From positions 62,001 to 126,000 of the forward strand of contig JADZEX010000081.1 of NCBI GenBank assembly GCA_020850355.1: a DNA stretch of 64,000 nucleotides, written 5' to 3'. The translations under genes were made by a program, and so were the position numbers. Within the stretch, counting starts at the first letter, position 1. Every line of letters begins with the position of its first letter. This DNA is from Fimbriimonadaceae bacterium. Its GTDB lineage: Bacteria > Armatimonadota > UBA10988. Below, in pieces: positions 7,353-17,005 of the stretch. The notes under the pieces are model-generated. The model saw only the letters and a program-made list of their open reading frames with translations. It ran no database searches and was not told where the DNA came from.

Positions 7353-8218
7353 TCTGGGGCTTCGCCGGGCCGTGGTACGGCCAGTTTCTGCGCCAGCCCG
7401 ACGGCACGCTGCCGGCGGGTGAGGAGGCCCAGCTCTGGGCCAAGCTGGAGTTCTTGCGACGCCATGGGCTGCGCTGTCTGGGCCTCGGCCTGACCGCTTT
7501 CGACGCGCTGGCGCCCGACCTGCGAGAGCGGCTCGGTGCCTACCTGGCCGAGCACGACCTGCACCTGACGCTGTACGTCGGCTTCAAGTACCTGGAGGCC
7601 GACGACGCCGAGGCGCAGCGCCAGGCCGACCAGACCGCCGCGCTGCTGGCTCGCCACGCCGCCACAGCGCGCTGTCCGCTGTGCCTCACCACCCCACGGG
7701 CCGGCCACCGCTTCGACCGCCAGCGGCCGCTGCTCGAGAAGTTCGACCGCCTGACCGCCAGCCTGACGCCGTTGGCGGCCGCGGTCCACGCCGCCGGGCT
7801 GCCGTTGGGCATCGAGAATCACGGCGACTACTATGTCGACGAGCTGGTCGGCCTGTGCCGCCGGGTGCCGCACCTGGGGCTGTTCCTGGATACCGGCAAC
7901 TGCTTCCTGATCGGCGAACGCCCGGCGCCCGCCTGTGCCGTCGCCGCGCCGTATGTCGTCGGTACGCATTTCAAGGACCACCTCGTGGCGCCGCGGCACG
8001 ACGCGCGGCCGCTCCACTTCGAGGTCGGCGGCGCCGCCCTGGGCGACGGCGATGTCGGCCTGCGCGAGTGCTGGAACCTGCTGCGGGAGCGCAATCCGCG
8101 CTGGCCGGAGCTGGTCATGGAGATCGAGATGGTGGCCCCCGAGGGCGGCGATCCCGTGGCGGCCTTGGACCGCTCGCTGGCGTTTCTGCGCAGTCTGCCG
8201 GGAGGAGGCCTGGAATGA
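7349..8218 (+). CDS. Second TIM-barrel epimerase/isomerase-like protein of the operon
   Basis: A 289-residue xylose isomerase-like barrel, clearly different in sequence from its neighbour. Metal-site candidates are the Glu-Asn-His of LGIENHGDYY, the Asp of LFLDTGN, the His of THFKDH and the Glu of VMEIEM. It overlaps both neighbours by ATGA. Having two epimerase-like barrels with one Gfo/Idh enzyme suggests successive isomerisation and oxidation of one substrate; the substrate is unknown. Confidence 0.8.
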   Translation: MIWGFAGPWYGQFLRQPDGTLPAGEEAQLWAKLEFLRRHGLRCLGLGLTAFDALAPDLRERLGAYLAEHDLHLTLYVGFKYLEADDAEAQRQADQTAALLARHAATARCPLCLTTPRAGHRFDRQRPLLEKFDRLTASLTPLAAAVHAAGLPLGIENHGDYYVDELVGLCRRVPHLGLFLDTGNCFLIGERPAPACAVAAPYVVGTHFKDHLVAPRHDARPLHFEVGGAALGDGDVGLRECWNLLRERNPRWPELVMEIEMVAPEGGDPVAALDRSLAFLRSLPGGGLE

Positions 8219-9312
8219 GCTACCGCGCCGTCGTGGTCGGTCTCCGGATGGGCCAGGCCCACGCCAAGAGCCTGGCGACTTCGGACCACTTCCACCTGGT
8301 CGGCCTCTGCGACCTGGACCGCGCGCTGGCCGAACGGGTGGCCGCCGCGTTGGGCCAGCCGGCGGTCTACACCGACTACGCCGAGCTGCTGGCGGAGCTG
8401 CAGCCGGAGGTCGTGGCGATTGCCACCCCGACGCAGCTCCACGCGACGCAGACGTTGGCAGCCGTGGCCGCCGGAGCGCGGGCGGTCTGCTGCGAGAAGC
8501 CGATGGCCGTCCAGCCGACGGACGCGCGGGCGATGCTGCAGGCCTGCGAAGCGGCCGGGGTGACGCTGATCGTCAACCACCAGCGGCGCTGTTCCGATGA
8601 TCTGCTGACGGCCCGGCAGTTGATCGCCGACGGCGCGATTGGCGACCTGCTGCAGCTCCGCGGCCAGTGTGCCGGCGATCTGCTGAGTGACGGCACCCAC
8701 GTGCTCGACAGCCTGCTCTACCTGGCGGACGACCGCGAGGCGGCCTGGGTCGCGGGCTGGCTGCACGCCGAGTTCGGCCCGACGCCGCTGCACGGCCACA
8801 CCGCGCCGGGCGTGCGCTTCGGTCACCGGGTCGAGGCCGGCTGCACCGCTGAGGTGCAGTTGGTCGACGGACCGCGCCTCAGCCTGCTCTGTGGCGACGT
8901 CCGCGAGCCGGCGCGCGCCTACCAGGACTACCTGATCGAAGGGACCCACGGCCGCCTCTGGCGCACCGGCGACGCCGACAGCCCGAACCTCTACCTGGCC
9001 GACGGCCACCCCGGCACCCACGCCGCGGGTGTGGTCCAAGGGCGTCTCCAGACAGTCGCCTGCGACGGTGGCCCCTGGCGCGGCGTCGACGGCACCGCCT
9101 GCCGCGGCGGCATCCCGCGGAGCTACGACCTGCTGGCAGCCACCCTCTGTGACGGCGCTACGCACCCGCTGAGCGGCGCCAACAGCCTGCGCAGCTTCGA
9201 GATCCTGACCGCCATCGCCGAGTCCGCCCGCTTCCACCGTCGCCTCACCCCGCCGGTGGCGACGGCCGAGTGGCCGCTGGACTCGATGCTGCGGGCGGGG
9301 GTGTGGGGGTAG
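8215..9312 (+). CDS. Gfo/Idh/MocA family NAD(P)-dependent oxidoreductase
   Basis: A 365-residue protein. The Rossmann domain opens with VVVGLRMGQAHAKS (a G-x-x-x-G variant of the usual GxGxxG). It is followed by the family signature CCEKPMA, with the EKP lysine, and the catalytic DGTHVLDSLLYL (HxxxD-like) in the alpha/beta domain. The start at ATG 8215 overlaps the previous stop and has GGAGGAGG just upstream. Such enzymes oxidise sugars or inositols at a ring hydroxyl. It is the last gene of the epimerase operon. Confidence 0.85.
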   Translation: MSYRAVVVGLRMGQAHAKSLATSDHFHLVGLCDLDRALAERVAAALGQPAVYTDYAELLAELQPEVVAIATPTQLHATQTLAAVAAGARAVCCEKPMAVQPTDARAMLQACEAAGVTLIVNHQRRCSDDLLTARQLIADGAIGDLLQLRGQCAGDLLSDGTHVLDSLLYLADDREAAWVAGWLHAEFGPTPLHGHTAPGVRFGHRVEAGCTAEVQLVDGPRLSLLCGDVREPARAYQDYLIEGTHGRLWRTGDADSPNLYLADGHPGTHAAGVVQGRLQTVACDGGPWRGVDGTACRGGIPRSYDLLAATLCDGATHPLSGANSLRSFEILTAIAESARFHRRLTPPVATAEWPLDSMLRAGVWG

Positions 9313-9385
9313 GGGGGACAGTGGCTGGCAGGGAAAGGAGATGGTCGCCAGCAGTGTAAGCCAGGTCCGGGCGGTGAGGGTGGCG

Positions 9386-10807
9386 ATGTCAGAACTGGTG
9401 GTCGCGCTGGTCGCCGAGGTCGGTACCAACCTGGAGCGCGTGACGGCGCACCTCAAGCGGAAGCTCGGACTGTGCAAGTACGCGGTTGAGGCGCTGAAGG
9501 TCTCCCAACTGGTGATTGAGGCCGAGGCCGGCCTGCAGCCCGCGATCGACCAGCGGGAGCAGGACCGCATCTGGTCTCGAATGAACGCTGGTGACCGCCT
9601 GCGGCGTGACTCCGAGAGGATGGACTACATGGCGCTGGGGATCGCTGCGGCGATCCGGGCCAAGCGCGCCGAAGCCGGACTGGCGAACCAGCCCCTCGGT
9701 CGGAAGGCATTCCTGATCGATTCCCTCAAGAGGCCTGAGGAGGTGGCCCTCCTGCGGGACATCTACGGTCCTGGCTTCTTTCTGATTGGAGTGTCTGCCA
9801 GCGCCGAGACTCGTCGATCCCACCTTGAGAGCCTGGGCGTCAAGGACACCTACGAGTGGAACAAGCTAATGGAGCGGGATCGCCACGGAGAAGAGCCCTA
9901 TGGCCAACGGGTGAGGTCGACGTTCGAACTGGCTGACTTCTTTGTGGAGCTCCATGCCGATGACACAGCCTTGCAGCGGTCTTTGGGTCGGATCGTCGAC
10001 CTGATGTTCGGCCACCCGTTTGAGTCGCCCCGCTTCGATGAGTATGCGATGTTCCTGGCCTTCACGGCGGCGCTCCGGTCGACCGATCTGTCGCGCCAAG
10101 TCGGGGCTGCGATCGCCGTTGGCCGGGAAATCGTGGCGGTCGGCGCGAACGACGTGCCGCGGCCCGGCGGCGGGTTGTACTGGCAGGAAGACATCACAGA
10201 CCCCTCGGAGGATCCGCGCGACTTCGCGCGTGGCCATGACTCGAACCAGCAGGAGCGCCGGCGGATTGCGGAGCGATTGGTCGACGACCTGGGAGAACTC
10301 GATCTGCGGCATGATCGAATGCGGGAGGTGGCCGAGCGCGCCTTGCGGGATGTCACGGAGTACCACCGAGCGGTCCACGCAGAGATGGCCGCGCTGCTGG
10401 CGTGTGCCCGGATGGGCCAGGGAACGCAGGGCGGCACCCTCTACTGCACCACCTACCCGTGTCACAACTGCGCCAAGCACATCATCGCGGCTGGACTGTC
10501 GCGGGTGGTCTTCGTCGAACCCTATCCCAAGAGCCACACAGCGGATCTCTATGGCTACGCCCTCAGTGGGCCCGGTCAGGCTGTGCAGTTCGTACCGTTC
10601 ACCGGCGTCGGCCCGCGACGGTTCTTCGATCTCTTCTCGGTCGGCCTGGGCGCTGGTGAGAAGCTGATCCGCAAGCACCAGGACGGTCGCGCAGTGCAGT
10701 GGGAGGAGCAGACCGCCAAGCTCCGAACACCGCTGCTGCCGACTTCGTTCTTGGATCGCGAGCGAGCGGCGGCGTCGCTGTTCGGGACAGCCCAGAAGGA
10801 CAAATGA
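9386..10807 (+). CDS. AvcD-like anti-phage dCTP/dCMP deaminase
   Basis: A 473-residue two-domain protein. The C-terminal half is a zinc cytidine-deaminase fold with HAEM (H331, E333) and PCHNC (C359, C362). The N-terminal half begins ELVVALVAEVGTNLERV and aligns by eye with the NTPase-like domain of AvcD-type defence proteins, though I see no GKT/GKS Walker A. AvcD enzymes deplete dC nucleotides on phage infection and in Vibrio are held inactive by the AvcI RNA. The start at 9386 follows GAGGG by 6 nt and begins like relatives; an upstream ATG at 9341 directly abuts AAGGAG and is less likely. It overlaps a 64-residue gene by ATGA. Confidence 0.8.
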   Translation: MSELVVALVAEVGTNLERVTAHLKRKLGLCKYAVEALKVSQLVIEAEAGLQPAIDQREQDRIWSRMNAGDRLRRDSERMDYMALGIAAAIRAKRAEAGLANQPLGRKAFLIDSLKRPEEVALLRDIYGPGFFLIGVSASAETRRSHLESLGVKDTYEWNKLMERDRHGEEPYGQRVRSTFELADFFVELHADDTALQRSLGRIVDLMFGHPFESPRFDEYAMFLAFTAALRSTDLSRQVGAAIAVGREIVAVGANDVPRPGGGLYWQEDITDPSEDPRDFARGHDSNQQERRRIAERLVDDLGELDLRHDRMREVAERALRDVTEYHRAVHAEMAALLACARMGQGTQGGTLYCTTYPCHNCAKHIIAAGLSRVVFVEPYPKSHTADLYGYALSGPGQAVQFVPFTGVGPRRFFDLFSVGLGAGEKLIRKHQDGRAVQWEEQTAKLRTPLLPTSFLDRERAAASLFGTAQKDK

Positions 10808-10998
10808 TGGCACCAGAACCGGCTACTCCAGCGACCTTCGATATGCATCGCTGGCGAGAGCAGCTCCGGGCATCCTGCGAGTCAGCGCGGCAAGAGGTGG
10901 CCGACTGGCCGGCTTGGAAGCGCGATGGCAGTTCCACCGCCGCACTTCGCGAAGCCGACGCCAGGGCATCCCGCCAAAGCCAACCCGCCAGCCCTTAG
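10804..10998 (+). CDS. Small protein coupled to the deaminase (64 residues, unknown)
   Basis: It starts inside the deaminase stop (ATGA, with a second ATG at 10807). The middle, MHRWREQLRASCESARQEVA followed by DWPAWKRDG, is predicted helical and amphipathic with regularly placed Trp. The C-terminus is polar and probably disordered. I do not recognise a family. Strict coupling suggests a partner, for example an inhibitor or stabiliser of the deaminase; this is inference. In Vibrio the regulator is an RNA instead. Confidence 0.6.
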   Translation: MMAPEPATPATFDMHRWREQLRASCESARQEVADWPAWKRDGSSTAALREADARASRQSQPASP

Positions 10999-11022
10999 GC
11001 TGGTGCTGCAGCCCAAGCGGCC

Positions 11023-12534
11023 CTACTCCTCCAGCCCCCGCTTCGCCAGGCTGAGGCAGAGGTTGACCAGCGTGCGGGCGCCGTAGCCGGTGGCTCCTTG
11101 CGGTTGGTAGCCCTGCTCGGACTTGGCGATGCCGTGGCCGGCGATGTCGAGGTGGGCCCAGGGGGTGCTGCCGACGAACTCCTGGAGGAACATCGCCGCG
11201 CTGCTGGCGCCGCCGCTGGCTTCGCCCGAGATGTTCTTGAGGTCGCTGATGCTGCCGCGCATCAGCTCGCCGTACTCCTCGTCCAGTGGCAGTTCCCAGA
11301 ACTTCTCGCCGCTCTGCAGCCCGACCTGGCGGATCCGTTCCAGGAGCCGCCGGTCGCTGCCGAAGACGCCCGCGTAGAACGGGCCCAAGGCGCGCATGCA
11401 GGCGCCGGTCAGGGTGGCGATGTCGACCACCGGCGCCAGGCCGAGGGTGGCGGTGGCATAGGTCAGGGCGTCGGCCAGGATCAGTCGCCCCTCGGCGTCG
11501 GTGTTGAGGATCTCGACCGACTTGCCGGCCAGGCCGGTGACCACGTCGCCCGGCATGATGCTGTGCGCGCCGACCAGGTTCTGCACGGCGGCGACCACGC
11601 CGGTGACGTTCAGCGGCACCCGCAGCCGGGCCAGCGCGCCCATCGCGCCGAGTACCGCGGCGGCGCCGGACATGTCGCCCTTCATGGTCATCATGCTGTC
11701 AGCGGACTTGATGCTGAGGCCGCCCGAGTCGAAACAGACGCCTTTGCCAACCAGACCCAGGGTGGGCGCGTCCGTGGCGCCGCCGTGGTGCTCCAGCACG
11801 ATCAACGCTGGCGCGGCTTCGCTGCCGCGGTTGACCGCCAGCAGCAGGTGGCAGCCCGCCGCCCGCAGCGCCGCCTCGTCCAACACGGTACACTGTAGCC
11901 CGGTTTCGGCGGCCAGCGCGCGGGCGGCCGCGGCGAGGTCGACCGGACGCATCTCGGACGGTCCGGTGTTGACCAGATCCCGTGCCAGGTTGGTCGCCGC
12001 GGCCTTCGCCTCGCCCACCACCAAACCGCGCTCGATGGCCTGGCCGGCCGCTGCGTCGAGGCTGTAGACGTGCAACTCCGGCGCGTCCTGGTCCGCCGGC
12101 TGGCGGTAACGGTCGAAGCGGTACTCGGCCAGCAGCGCCGCTTCGACGACCGTCTCGGCGGCCTGCACCGGCTCCAACATGCCCTCGCCACTGGCTCCCG
12201 GCAGGGCCACCACGATGCGCTGCGCGTGCTCGCCGCGGACGGCTCGCCAGGCGGCGCCGACGGCCCGCCGGACGACCTCGAGAGTGACCAGGTCGGGCTT
12301 GCCAAGCCCCACGGTGACGACCCGCCGCAGTGCCGCGCGCGGCGTCTGCACGACCCGCACGGTACCCCGTTGGCCGCTCAACGCACCACTGGCCAGCAGC
12401 TCGCCCAGCAGCCCGTCGAGCGTCGTGTCGACCGCCGCCGCGGCGCCCAGCAGCCCGGCGTCCTGGTACACCGCCACCACCAATGCATCGGCCGACAGGG
12501 CGTCGACCGGACCAGCCACACTGCGCAAGATCAT
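11023..12534 (-). CDS. pepA: Leucyl aminopeptidase (M17 family, PepA)
   Basis: A 503-residue cytosolic aminopeptidase that removes N-terminal residues using two metal ions. The family signature NTDAEGRLILADAL is intact. The metal and catalytic stretch GKGVCFDSGGLSIK followed by MKGDMSGAA is also complete, including the first catalytic Lys. The N-terminal regulatory domain is full length. The start at 12534 has AGGTG 5 nt upstream. The gene ends 24 bp from the convergent small gene. Confidence 0.95.
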   Translation of the reverse strand: MILRSVAGPVDALSADALVVAVYQDAGLLGAAAAVDTTLDGLLGELLASGALSGQRGTVRVVQTPRAALRRVVTVGLGKPDLVTLEVVRRAVGAAWRAVRGEHAQRIVVALPGASGEGMLEPVQAAETVVEAALLAEYRFDRYRQPADQDAPELHVYSLDAAAGQAIERGLVVGEAKAAATNLARDLVNTGPSEMRPVDLAAAARALAAETGLQCTVLDEAALRAAGCHLLLAVNRGSEAAPALIVLEHHGGATDAPTLGLVGKGVCFDSGGLSIKSADSMMTMKGDMSGAAAVLGAMGALARLRVPLNVTGVVAAVQNLVGAHSIMPGDVVTGLAGKSVEILNTDAEGRLILADALTYATATLGLAPVVDIATLTGACMRALGPFYAGVFGSDRRLLERIRQVGLQSGEKFWELPLDEEYGELMRGSISDLKNISGEASGGASSAAMFLQEFVGSTPWAHLDIAGHGIAKSEQGYQPQGATGYGARTLVNLCLSLAKRGLEE

Positions 12535-12582
12535 CGCAACACCTCATCGGACCGCCCCGGAAGTCGGCTGCCGGGCGGCGTC

Positions 12583-13938
12583 TTAGCCTAGTCTGGCACC
12601 GATTTCCGAAACCAGCAGATCGACGGCCCACAACCCCAGCAACCCGGCCACCGCCCAGCCGAGGGCGCGGCGCCGCCGGCGGGGCAGGGCGGCGAGGTCG
12701 GCGCGCCAGGTCGGCCGGGCCAGCAGGGCGCCGGCGCCGAAGCCGTAGAGCAGCAGCAGGGCGCCGAAGCGGTAGCGGCTGTGGCCGTAGCTGGCGGCGT
12801 GGATCAGGGTCAGATAGAGCATCACCAGGACCTGCAACTCGGCCAGCCGGCCCCAGGCCAGGGCCAGGCCGAGCAGTCCGAGCAGCAACAGCGCCAGACC
12901 CTCGGCGCTGTCGAGCGCGGCGGCCAGCAGCGCCAGCGGGGTGCTGGCTGGTCCGTAGAGCCCGCTGGCGACGCCGCCGGCGAGGCCGCGGTTGAGGCCC
13001 CAAAGGTTGGCGGTCTTGAGGGGCAGGCCCAGCAGGAAGCGCGCCGGGAAGGCCCGCACGTAGACCGCAGCGTCGGTCAGCGCAGCGCGTTGCAGCTCGG
13101 CATCCGGAGCGCCGGGACGGACCTGGGGCCAGGGCAGCGGCTGCTGCTCCATCGCCTCCCACGGCCGCAGGCGCGGGGTGCGGGGGTTGTTGCCGTAGAA
13201 GAAGTTGACCGCGCCATTGCTATCGACCAGCACCGGCCCGCCCGCGACGCGGTGGTTGCGGGCGGCCCAGGGGGCGATCACGGCGGCCACCAGCAGCGCC
13301 ACCAGCACCGCCTGGCCCGCCCCGTGGCGCCAGCCGCGCTGGTCGGCGAAGGTCAGCCAGACGAGGGCCGGCGGCAACAGGACCAGGGTCGAGCCACGGG
13401 TCAGACAGGCCAGCGCCAGGGCCAGCCCGGCCAAGAGCGGCCAGCCGCGCCCGCTCTCGCCGCTGGCGCGGAGCAGGGCCAGCAAGCTGAGCGCCAGGCA
13501 GAGCCCGAAGAGCGTCTCGCTGAAGAGGGTGTGGCTGTAGTAGATCAGCGTCGGCGAAAGCGCGGCCCACCAACCTGCCAGGGCGGCCCGGCGGGGATCG
13601 CCGGGGAGTTGCGCCGCCAGCAGCAGGATCAGGCCGACCAGCGCGGTGCCGAGCAGCACGTTAAGCAGGCGGCCGGCGGCGGGTGCTGGGCCGGTGACGC
13701 GGTAGACCGCGGCCAGGGCGGCCGGCCAGAGCGGCGGGCGCCAACAGGTTGGCCGGCCGGCGGTGGTGCTGAAGCCCTGCCCGGCGGCCAGCCGCTGACC
13801 GAGGCTGTGGAAGGCGATCTCGTCGGAAAACGGTGCCGTCGGGAGGGCCGGCACCACCGTCAACAGCCGCACCAGCAGCGCGCCAGCGAGGATCGCCAGG
13901 GGGCGGCGCCAGCGGGGCTGGGGTGGGGCGTCAGGCAT
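12583..13938 (-). CDS. GT39/ArnT-like polyprenol-phosphate glycosyltransferase, multi-pass membrane protein
   Basis: A 451-residue protein with about ten predicted membrane helices. After the first helix, PFSDEIAFHSLGQRLAAGQG carries the acidic residues that GT-C glycosyltransferases use near the membrane surface. A late loop has YGHSRYRFG, similar to the R-Y motif of GT39/ArnT proteins. Such enzymes move a sugar from a lipid carrier to protein or lipid on the outer face of the membrane. Acceptor and sugar are unknown. The start at 13938 has GAGGAG 5 nt upstream. Confidence 0.75.
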   Translation of the reverse strand: MPDAPPQPRWRRPLAILAGALLVRLLTVVPALPTAPFSDEIAFHSLGQRLAAGQGFSTTAGRPTCWRPPLWPAALAAVYRVTGPAPAAGRLLNVLLGTALVGLILLLAAQLPGDPRRAALAGWWAALSPTLIYYSHTLFSETLFGLCLALSLLALLRASGESGRGWPLLAGLALALACLTRGSTLVLLPPALVWLTFADQRGWRHGAGQAVLVALLVAAVIAPWAARNHRVAGGPVLVDSNGAVNFFYGNNPRTPRLRPWEAMEQQPLPWPQVRPGAPDAELQRAALTDAAVYVRAFPARFLLGLPLKTANLWGLNRGLAGGVASGLYGPASTPLALLAAALDSAEGLALLLLGLLGLALAWGRLAELQVLVMLYLTLIHAASYGHSRYRFGALLLLYGFGAGALLARPTWRADLAALPRRRRRALGWAVAGLLGLWAVDLLVSEIGARLG

Positions 13939-14167
13939 CGGATCTCCTCACCGGGGTCCGTTCGGCAAGACGACCTCCAGGCCTCCTGGGCGGCCTTGCC
14001 GATCGGCCGGGCTGTCATCATGATTGGGGGAACCGAACTCCGTCCTGGCTGCCGCCAGCCGCCGCCTGTCGTCAGGCGCCCGGCCCGGCCGGCCGACGGG
14101 GGACGCCGTCCATTTGGCCGGCAGCACGGCCGACCGGGTCGGAGCTGCGTGAGAAGAGGGTAGTTGC

Positions 14168-15331
14168 ATGGCAAAGCCAGAGGCGAGCGCGAAAGCGGAC
14201 AAGCAGGCGGCGGACTTCGCGCGCGGCTTGGAGGGTGTGGTCGCGGCCGAGAGTCGGATCTGCCGGGTCGATGGTGAGACGCCTCGACTGTCGTACAGCG
14301 GTTACGACATCCTCGACCTGGTGGAGCACGCCACCTTTGAGGAGGTGATCTACCTGCTCTGGTTCGATGAGCTGCCGAACCGCACCCAGCTTCAGGAGTT
14401 CATCGCCAAGCTGGCCGCCGAACGGCACCTGCCGACGGGTCTGGTCTACACAATGCGGACCCTGCCGCACACCACCCCGCCGATGGATGCACTGCGCTCG
14501 TGCGTCTCACTGCTCAGCGTCTACGACCCGGAGGACAGCCACGACTGCTCGGTCGAAGCCAACTGGCGGCGCTGCATCCGACTGATGTCGAAGCTGCCCT
14601 CGGTGGTGGCAACGTTCGATCGCCTGCGCCACGGCCACGAGCCGGTCGAGCCGAACCCGCAGCTCGGCCTGGCCGCCAACTTCCTGTACCAGCTCACCGG
14701 CCAGATCCCCAACGACCTCAGCGCCCAGGCGATGGACGTCGGCCTGACGTTGCACGCCGACCACGAGCTGAACGCCAGCACCTTCGCGGCGCGGGTCACC
14801 GTCGGCACGCTGTCCGACCTCTACTCGGGTATCACCTCGGCGGTCGGCTGCCTGAAAGGCCCGCTCCACGGCGGCGCCAACCAGGAAGTGATCAAGATGC
14901 TGCACGAGGTTGGGATGCTCGAGCGGGTCGAGAGCTACATCCTCGAAAAGCTGGCCCGCAAAGAGAAGATCATGGGCTTCGGGCACCGCGTCTACAAGCA
15001 GTGCGACCCGCGAGCCCCGATCCTGCGGACCTGGTCGCGCCGGATGGGTGAGGCGGCCGGCGATCTGCTCTGGTTCCAGATGTCGAAGCGGATCGAAGAA
15101 GTCGTGCTGCGCGAGAAGGGGCTCTTCCCGAACGTCGACTTCTACTCGGCCTCGGTCTACCACACCCTCAACATCCCGCACGACCAGTACACGCCCATCT
15201 TCGCCTGCAGCCGAGTCGCCGGCTGGCTGGCGCACATCATGGAGCAGCTCTCCGACAACCGCCTGATCCGCCCCGTCGCGCAGTGGGTCGGGCACGAGTA
15301 CCGCGACTTCAAGCCGATCGACCAGCGCTGA
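14168..15331 (+). CDS. gltA: Citrate synthase
   Basis: A 387-residue type I citrate synthase that condenses oxaloacetate and acetyl-CoA. The catalytic elements are present: [10 protein letters not shown] and GPLHGGAN with their His, GFGHRVYK for oxaloacetate binding, and the Asp in [11 protein letters not shown]. The length is that of the short bacterial/archaeal type rather than the NADH-inhibited E. coli type. No methylcitrate genes are nearby, so citrate synthase is preferred over 2-methylcitrate synthase. RBS GAGGG, 7 nt before ATG. The 229-bp upstream region shows no convincing promoter. A long hairpin follows the stop. Confidence 0.92.
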   Translation: MAKPEASAKADKQAADFARGLEGVVAAESRICRVDGETPRLSYSGYDILDLVEHATFEEVIYLLWFDELPNRTQLQEFIAKLAAERHLPTGLVYTMRTLPHTTPPMDALRSCVSLLSVYDPEDSHDCSVEANWRRCIRLMSKLPSVVATFDRLRHGHEPVEPNPQLGLAANFLYQLTGQIPNDLSAQAMDVGLTLHADHELNASTFAARVTVGTLSDLYSGITSAVGCLKGPLHGGANQEVIKMLHEVGMLERVESYILEKLARKEKIMGFGHRVYKQCDPRAPILRTWSRRMGEAAGDLLWFQMSKRIEEVVLREKGLFPNVDFYSASVYHTLNIPHDQYTPIFACSRVAGWLAHIMEQLSDNRLIRPVAQWVGHEYRDFKPIDQR

Positions 15332-15347
15332 GGCGCCGCGGCTCCAC

Positions 15348-15380
15348 CGCGGCCCGGACCACCACCCGGTCCGGGCCGCG
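15348..15380 (+). terminator. 13-bp GC hairpin after gltA, no U-tract
   Basis: CGCGGCCCGGACC (15348-15360), 7-nt loop, exact complement at 15368-15380. It starts 17 nt after the gltA stop. It lacks a U-run, so it may be a terminator of the tail-less type or an mRNA 3'-end stabiliser. Confidence 0.5.
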
Positions 15381-15470
15381 CGGCGCTGGCGCAACTTCCT
15401 CGCAGCAACTCGGCAAGACCGTTGCAAGCTTCCGCTTCTGCCGGCCGGACTCGGCCGACAGGAGTATCGG

Positions 15471-16148
15471 ATGGACAGACAGCGCCGCGGCGCCTTTACC
15501 TTGATCGAGCTGTTGGTGGTGATCGCGATCATCGCGATCCTGGCCGCCATTTTGTTCCCGGTCTTCGCGAAGGCCCGCGAAAAGGCTCGGCAGTCGTCTT
15601 GCCAGAGCAACTGCAAGCAGATCGGCCTCGGTCTGATGCAGTACGTCAACGACTACGACGAACGCTACCCCTACGCGCCCTATACCTACCCGGGCGGCGC
15701 GGCTGGCGGGGCCGACAGCCTCGGCTATCTGCTGCAGCCGTACGTCAAGAACAACCAGCTCTGGCGCTGCCCGAGCGACTCGGTCAGCGGCGGGGTGGTC
15801 AATGCCACCTACAAGAACGTCAGCTACGCCTACAACGTGCTCTACCTGGGCGGCACCGGCCTGGCGATGGCCTCGGTCCAGGCGCCGGCCGAGTTGGCCG
15901 CTGTCTGGGGCGCCTGGGGCGGGGGCGCCTACGTGGCTGACCATGTCTGGTCGTCGGCTGGCTCGCCTCGCGAGCGCGGCGAGGGCAACCCCTGGTCGCC
16001 CAACTCGTCGGTCCGCACCGGGCACAACGAGGGCGGCAACTTCTGCTACGCCGACGGTCATGTGAAGTGGCTCGGCACCGGCACCATCGCCGCCGAAAAC
16101 GGCAAGCAGAACGCCACCCCACGCGTCAGCAACATCTTCCAGCCGTAA
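15471..16148 (+). CDS. Type II/IV pseudopilin with H-X9-DG C-terminus (DUF1559-like)
   Basis: A 225-residue protein with a class III prepilin signal: a short basic leader MDRQRRGA, the processing site before FTLIEL, and a hydrophobic helix. The helix ends in [13 protein letters not shown], the shared pattern of this family. The C-terminus has the H-x9-DG motif, ending [12 protein letters not shown] prepilin peptidase should cut before the Phe and methylate it; the protein would sit in the inner membrane or on the cell surface. No pilus assembly genes are nearby. RBS GGAG, 6 nt before ATG. Confidence 0.88.
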   Translation: MDRQRRGAFTLIELLVVIAIIAILAAILFPVFAKAREKARQSSCQSNCKQIGLGLMQYVNDYDERYPYAPYTYPGGAAGGADSLGYLLQPYVKNNQLWRCPSDSVSGGVVNATYKNVSYAYNVLYLGGTGLAMASVQAPAELAAVWGAWGGGAYVADHVWSSAGSPRERGEGNPWSPNSSVRTGHNEGGNFCYADGHVKWLGTGTIAAENGKQNATPRVSNIFQP

Positions 16149-16167
16149 CCACGGCCCGGCAGGTACC

Positions 16168-16200
16168 ACGGCCGCGGCGGGAGCCTCCCGCCGCGGCCGT
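16168..16200 (+). terminator. Long perfect GC hairpin after the first pseudopilin
   Basis: A 33-nt perfect inverted repeat centred at 16184 (arms 16168-16183 and 16185-16200, starting ACGGCCGCGG). After allowing a loop it leaves about 14 bp. It lies 19 nt after the stop, with no U-tract. Confidence 0.5.
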
Positions 16201-16294
16201 CGCCTGCAGCCAGCCTGACCATCTGGCCAAGACGTTGTAGCGTCGCGGGCGCAGGGGCCCGACCACACAGACCACGCCCCACGGAGGATCGACG

Positions 16295-16903
<609 letters not shown>

Positions 16904-17005
16904 CCGCCGGGGCGGCGGCCGCGGCGGGGCGCAGCTCGTCGCGGCCGTGCCACCTTCGCTGGTTCGGCTGTCTAACCGTTCAACCCACCCCGTTGGAGGG
17001 ACTGG

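Noticed and set aside
10988-11003. Hairpin CCAGCC/GGCTGG at the end of the small deaminase-linked gene
   Set aside because: Only 6 bp, overlaps the stop codon and has no U-tail; expected by chance at this GC content.
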